From Conus ventricosus (lineage: Eukaryota; Mollusca; Gastropoda; Neogastropoda; Conidae), in NCBI GenBank assembly GCA_018398815.1, contig CM031620.1, positions 62,701,629-62,765,628 of the forward strand: a stretch of 64,000 bases of DNA, in the 5' to 3' direction. Position numbers and translations under genes: made by a program. The notes beneath the pieces were generated by a model. That model was not told where the DNA came from. It did no database searches and was given only the letters and a program-made list of their open reading frames with translations. This document shows, one piece after another, positions 58,924-64,000 of this stretch; positions within the stretch are counted from its first letter, which is position 1; every line of letters starts with the position of its first letter.

Positions 58924-58927
<4 letters not shown>
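57273..58927 (+). mobile_element. 5'-truncated, decayed LINE (copy 2)
   Basis: It starts at LDKFVSELLKHAD in the N-terminal part of a reverse transcriptase. Then come GIFPREWSKSIIVP and PDHYRGVVLTSIVCKVYT, KAFDSVN with the first catalytic region, and LLLFADNV in place of the F.DD box. It ends with CSSCEK...NEVHFLFYCTAYKDAL and an AATAAA (about 58894). Many frameshifts and stops are present and parts of the palm are missing. It begins exactly at one (CT)n run and ends exactly at another (58928). Confidence 0.75.
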
Positions 58928-58972
<45 letters not shown>

Positions 58973-58981
58973 CTCTCTGAG

Positions 58982-59012
<31 letters not shown>

Positions 59013-59013
59013 T

Positions 59014-59053
<40 letters not shown>

Positions 59054-59056
59054 GTG

Positions 59057-59089
<33 letters not shown>

Positions 59090-59120
59090 TTTGTGTGTGT
59101 GTGTGTGTGTGTGTGTGTAG
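58928..59120. repeat. (TC)n(GT)n microsatellite after LINE copy 2
   Basis: (TC)n to about 58978, then (GT)n with short interruptions to 59119. Confidence 0.95.
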
Positions 59121-59422
59121 TTGTAGTCCATGTATGCGCACGGGCACACCTACAGGTACACGTACATGAAGTTAGTATACCTCACACGTGAGTCGTAAAA
59201 GACCTTCGTTTTCTTTTAAGAAAACTCAAAGACTTCACGATCACGCGTATCTCCCTCTCCTCCTTTCCATTCCTCTCCCCCCCCCCTCCCCCCTTTCCTT
59301 TAAGCCCCCCCCCCCCCCCTTCCTCCACCGCCTTCCCCGGCATATCCTAGGACAGAGAAAGGCCAGAGCTGAAGGGTTGAGGGGTGAGGTGTGAGCCAGC
59401 TGTCCGCTGCCTGGCGTTGCAG

Positions 59423-59580
59423 GCTGGGCGGGGAGCATGGGCCAGGACAGTTGTCAGTGCGGGGTGACGGGCCACTGCATGGGCGGCAAGACCTACAAGT
59501 GCAACTGCGACCTGGAGGACGGCCAGAAACGCTGGGACGGCGCCGTCATCATTCGTAAGGACCGTCTACCTGTGTGCAAG
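59423..59580 (+). CDS. Exon: CxCG/CNCD/LPV segment of a CASPR-like fibrinogen-type domain
   Basis: Acceptor GGCGTTGCAG and donor GCAAG/GTGAGAG flank 158 bases. The protein contains GSMGQDSCQCGVTGHCMGGK, YKCNCDLEDGQKRWDG and KDRLPVCK. The C.CG....C......C.CD.....W..D......LPV chain is the clearest diagnostic block of a CASPR-type fibrinogen-like domain. It is the last exon recognised on this strand; the GPL.C segment should follow but is not found. Confidence 0.85.
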
Positions 59581-59617
59581 GTGAGAGGAGAGGAGGGGGA
59601 GGGGGGTGTTAGTAGGC

Positions 59618-59794
59618 ACGTGTGTGTGTGGTGTGTGTGTGTGTGTGTGGTGTGTGTGTGTGTGTGTGTGGTGTGTGTGCACACAAGCGTGTGTGCGTGA
59701 GTGCGCGCGCACGAGTGTATATGTGTGTATGTGTGTGTGTGCGTGTGTGCATGCGTCCGTGCGTGCGTGCTGCGAATGTGTGTTTGTCTGTGTC

Positions 59795-59854
<60 letters not shown>

Positions 59855-59905
59855 ATGAGTGTGTGTGTTGCGCGCGCGCGCGCGCGCGTGTGTGTGTGTG
59901 TGTTT
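59618..59905. repeat. (GT)n/(GC)n microsatellite block
   Basis: Starts about 38 bases past the donor at 59581 and consists of (GT)n with GCGC islands. Confidence 0.95.
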
Positions 59906-60207
59906 TAAGATATGTGCATTGTGTGTAACGTGCTGGCTATAGAAATTCCTGGGTTTTAGGAGTGGCGTTTATTCCAGATTTTCACAGCACAATGACGAGC
60001 TTCCGATCCAGGAAGTCCGGATTACGCTGACAAAACAAAGGAAGTGTAAAATGTACCAGAGGAGTGTAAAATTACCCAAGTCAGTTTCTAGCCCAGACCG
60101 GTATAGGCCTGGGGTATAAAGTGGGCCTTGGTCATTTTATACATTGGCATATTCTGGATGGACTGTACCCTGGTCTGGTACACCAAGTTGCCAAAGCTCG
60201 AGTCCGG

Positions 60208-60570
60208 TCACCAGCCGCCGTGGCGAAGTGGTTAGCGTCGCCTACTCCCGGCTTGGAGGTCGTGGGTTCGATTCCCATGTTGGGTTTTTCTGCCCCGGCC
60301 GGCTCCTACCCTGAGTTTAGTTTGCTATGGGATCAGTTGGGAAGACTGGGACCCCACAATCGAGTTTCATCCATTTAATGGATGCGTCTCAGAGAGTGTT
60401 GCTCAAATTTTCTGACCAACACTGCAGGTGTCTGTATCTCTCAGGCCTGGTTGACGCCGGGATATATAATGAAGGTAAGCGTAGGGTACAGCCGTGTCAT
60501 GCAGTCTCAGACCGGAATGGAAATCTTCATCATCCTCATCCTCATCATCCTCATACTCATCGATCAGCAT
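60208..60570 (+). mobile_element. tRNA-derived SINE-like copy with TCATCATCC tail
   Basis: A-box TGGCGAAGTGGTTAGCG (about 60222-60238) and B-box GGTTCGATTCC (about 60264-60274) have tRNA spacing. A non-tRNA body follows, then a CATCATCCTCATCC-type simple tail to about 60562. Position, order and tail are those of a SINE. There is no acceptor pairing, so it is not a tRNA gene. Confidence 0.6.
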
Positions 60571-61241
60571 TAAGAAGAAGTCTCAGGTTCTGTGGCCGTT
60601 CATGCCCTGCGCTCATGGTGACCTCAGTTTTGATGTCCTCTCCACGTCTATGGCCGTGGTTTGATTCCTACGGGGTCACTGGTATCGACAATTTCATGGG
60701 GGCTGTCGTTGGACGGATGTGGTGGCGCCCTCCGGAGGGACAGCTCACTCACGCCGGCTCTGCGACAAAGCAATTATTGTCGTCAGTAGGGGGCTTAGTA
60801 GGTGGTGTCCTGCGTATGCTGGATCAGAACAGGCGCCACTGAACACCACCCAAGTAACTCGGCAACAGTGCGGTGTCTCCTCCGGTGGGTTGCCTCTTGA
60901 CGACTTGACATTTACTGCTCCCTGTGGATTGCCGGTGCCGGTGCTACGGCGGGTCGGGCCAGGCTGTGGCTGTGGACGGGGTTCGGAATGAGCGGCGTGG
61001 GTGCAATGCCACGGAGGTGGCACAGAAGATGGGATAGCAAAAATGTTTAAAAAGCACGTGTCCGGTCGATCGTTTAACGTGCTTAAGGATGCTGGAACTT
61101 GGACGTTGTTTTTTTCTTCTTCTTTTTTTATGATTCATTTCTAAAGCACTTTTTTCAACGTCATGGCTCGATCAAAGAAAATAAACCTGAGGGAGGTTTG
61201 CCTTTTCTCTCTGGCCCTCTTTTTCCTTCTCCCCATCACAC

Positions 61242-61283
<42 letters not shown>

Positions 61284-61730
61284 ACCACACACACACACAC
61301 CTTTAAACACATTTACGTATATGTATTTATATGTCATTATCTATTCGTATTCATTTGTCTTTCATTTGATGTCATCAGTCCCGAGGACGGTCTGTGACCG
61401 AAACTTTGACGATGTCGCTTCTGTTTTTGTTGTTGTTTTTATTATTATCAAATCTTCTGAACATCCTCAAAGATAGTTTGTAAAAGTAAACGTCATCAGT
61501 GATGAGGCGCGTGATGACAATGAACATTAGAACATCTCCGGACAGAACCTGGAATGCGAGGAAGAGCAGCTTCCTTTGACCTGCAGCTCGCTGACAGCAT
61601 GTGCCCCCAAGGAACCGGAAGTCGGCCACAGACAGCTGTCCCTCCACTCTCCTCTGCTCCCCTTCCCTTCGTCCTGATCCTCAGCCCTTCCCTCTTCCTT
61701 CTTGTTTCCCCTGCTATTGCACGTGAACAC
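60571..61730. other. Intergenic or intron sequence, no gene seen
   Basis: GC-rich unique sequence to 61060 of unknown nature (possibly another repeat family), (CA)n at 61240-61300, then ordinary sequence. No exon is recognised. Confidence 0.5.
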
Positions 61731-64000
61731 GAGTCAACAGATTTGTACGTTGTGCATGAAAACGCAAGAAATATTGTGAACCAAATTCGATTTATCGGAA
61801 GCAGGGTTGTAACAAATGTGATATTACCACTGTATCTGAGACTTGGCTTCTGATTTCATTACTGACCGTACCATACATATATCAAATTTTCATCCTCCAA
61901 TCAGGCGTGACAGACTAATGACTCTCATGGTGGTGTTGCCATCTACGTTAGAAGTAATCTGTTCTGCAAACGTCGGGTAGATTTGCAGTTGATGGCCTTG
62001 AGGCTGTTTGGATAGAGACAAAACTAGGACAAACAAGTTTATTGATTGGTTCCTTTTATCGAAAACCAAGTTCTAATACTAACTACTGGGATCTGATAGA
62101 AGAAAAGTATTCACAAAACAAATAACACATCATTAAGATTTTTGATTCAAGGGGATTTCAACACTGACTTCTTAAATATACCGTCACCTAATTTGTAAAC
62201 ATTCTTAATCGCAATCAGCTTCCAACGAGAATAACTGAATCAACCGAATCATGTTTTGATTTAGTTATCACCGAAGCCCCAGTATTATACAATCAACGGA
62301 AGCTTGGCCCAGCTATTTGTAGTGACCACAGTGTTCCATGAGCTATAATCAAGAACACTGTAGCTGTGGAACAGTCATTCAAAAGAACGATCTTCAATTA
62401 TGATAAACGTAATATAGGCAGGTTCTGCAAAGTACTTAACTAACTGAACTGGGATAAAATGATTTACAACAATGCAATTGATGAAAGTGCAAAAATGCTT
62501 TCAGACATTATATTAGAAAAAGCAACATGGTGTATGCCCGTTAAAACTATTACTATTCATCCTCAAAATGTAGCCTGGATGTCAGATGAAATTCGACTGT
62601 TAATTGAGGACGCCAGAAAATCCAACAAATATCTAAACGGATTAATAAACCAGAAGACTGGCTCAGGTTTCGACAATTTCGAAACTATGTCATATCCAGA
62701 GAAAAGCAAAGACAGTTGGAATACACCGATGAATTGGAGAATAAAGTTTTATGTTCAGATGATTTTGGAAATAAAGAATGGTGGAAATTAGTTAAATCTT
62801 TTCTATAAAAAGGGTATGGAAACTAACGTAATTCCACTAATCATGCATGCGCATGGTGATATCTTATATCACACAAGTAAAGAGAAAGCTGATATTTCAA
62901 TGACTTCTTCATTAGCCAGTCTACTTTAGAGAATGAAGAAGATGAAGTGCCCGATGTTTCCATTCCTTGACCGTGAGCTATGAGATTGCACTCACTCCCT
63001 CTGAAGTTGAGAGTGTTATTAGAAACGTTGACAAAAACAAAGCCGTAGGACCTGATCTAATTCACAACAAAATATTGTTGGCATCCCTTCCAGTTATTTT
63101 AAACACTCTGACCTGTCTTTTCAATAAAAGTTTAAATGAAGGCAAATTTCCTAAAATATGGAAAAATGCGCATGTCAATCCTTTGTATAAAAGGGCTGCG
63201 AAAAAGAAATGCGATAATTATCGGCCCATTCCATTGCTTAGTTGCGTTGGTAAAGTCTTAGAGAGATGAACTCAGAAACATGTTTTTAACTTTTTATCAT
63301 CTAATCAACTTATTTCGTCTTCTCAGTCTGGATTTATCCCTAAAAGACTCAAACCGTCAATCATTGCTCTGCATGCATCTGTTTCCTCTTTGATAATGGT
63401 GCAACAACGCAAGCTGTTTTCCCTTGACATCTCCAAAGCTTTTGTTTTGTTCAGCCCACAAAGGGTCTCCTGCATAAAATGAAAGCGATTGGCATACGAG
63501 GTAAATTACATTAATGGTTTACTGTTTACTTTTTAAATCGTACTCGAGCAGTTACCATAAAAGCAAAAATCTTATACAAGGGGATTCCTCTGGTGTTCCA
63601 CAAGGCTCAGTACTAGGCCCGCTCTTGTTCCTTATATATTTCAATGATATTGTAAATGAAAGCCAATCCAATACAAACTTTTGCTGACGACACGAGCATG
63701 TATTTTATCACTTAATAATCCCAATCTCCCCGCAGAAATACTTAGTGCTGACTTGGAAAAGATGCACGCATGGGCCAGAATTTGGAAATAAAATTTAACG
63801 TCGAAAAACAGAACTGTTATATTTCACTCGCAATAGAATGTAATATTGCCTCTTACATTTGGCTCTACAATTCTACAAAGTACTAACAGCATGAGTTTCT
63901 GGGGTAGAAATCTCAGTTTGGAAGATCGCTCTGTTTTCTTTTGAAATAGAAATATTTGTAATTATTTTTGCAGCGATATTGGGGAATTTACGGTCAAGTA
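61731..64000 (+). mobile_element. APE-RT non-LTR retrotransposon, decayed, runs off the window
   Basis: Decayed endonuclease pieces: YVVHENARNIVNQIRFI (61750s), a GDFNTDF-type motif near 62155, and SCFDLVITEAPVLYN and CSDHSVP near 62250-62340. A linker follows (62459-62791), then reverse transcriptase: VIRNVDKNKAVGPDLIHNK, WKNAHVNPLYKR, CDNYRPIPLLSCVGKVLER (to 63269), GVPQGSVLGPL (about 63593-63630) and FADDT (about 63680). Motifs are those of a Jockey/CR1-like element. At least eight frame changes or stops make it inactive as assembled. The 5' end is missing. Confidence 0.82.

Noticed and set aside
60215..60290. Possible tRNA gene (plus strand)
   Set aside because: Same reason: good promoter boxes, no acceptor stem, followed by a SINE body and simple tail.

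Overview
This is a window of a repeat-rich invertebrate genome. The split exons with standard GT-AG borders, the abundant dinucleotide microsatellites and minisatellites, the tRNA-headed SINE-like copies, the non-LTR retrotransposon remnants and a multi-domain CASPR/neurexin-IV-like gene point to an animal. The RNase H and retrotransposon flavour suggests a lophotrochozoan, probably a mollusc, but the phylum is inferred from family resemblance only. Two runs of exactly 100 N (3039-3138 and 42757-42856) are scaffold gaps of unknown true size.

Region 1 (1215-12534) is the most interesting part. It is an 11.3-kb virus-like element of the Polinton/adintovirus class. It carries a protein-primed family B DNA polymerase, a double-jelly-roll-type major capsid protein, a probable minor capsid protein, an A32-like packaging ATPase and about seven conserved but unnamed structural or membrane proteins. 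The genes are packed on both strands, with divergent starts 19 to 38 bases apart that share an A-rich start context. No integrase or protease is visible. The element is bounded by a perfect 60-bp inverted repeat that leads into an 87-base hairpin at each end. The two hairpins have the same loop, bulge and stem length, but their stems differ by compensated base-pair changes. Most large genes carry single-base frameshifts, several of them at homopolymers, which may be assembly errors. The element sits in or beside a broken ORF with a viroplasmin/RNase-H1-hybrid-binding domain.

Region 2 (about 15.1-40.2 kb, minus strand) holds six or seven exons of a gene with tandem fibrinogen-like domains of the CASPR/neurexin-IV type. 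The exons are separated by introns that are largely minisatellite (36/31, 21/26, 41, 43, 27 bp and other units). Region 3 (46.8-59.6 kb, plus strand) holds six exons of the same domain type, in the opposite orientation and on the other side of the second gap. Phases match between most neighbouring exons, which supports the calls. The two sets could be a divergent paralogous pair or one gene broken by a misoriented contig.

The remaining sequence is mobile and tandem DNA: a 31-bp satellite of 3.9 kb (42.9-46.8 kb), a 2.2-kb pyrimidine tract (48.2-50.4 kb), a 560-bp inverted-repeat element (50.9-51.4 kb), two 5'-truncated LINE copies each bracketed by (TC)n, an RNase H fragment of another LINE (34.1-34.7 kb), and an APE-RT LINE running off the right edge (61.7-64 kb). 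About a third of the window is tandem repeat. The long open frames inside those arrays are products of the repeat unit, not genes.
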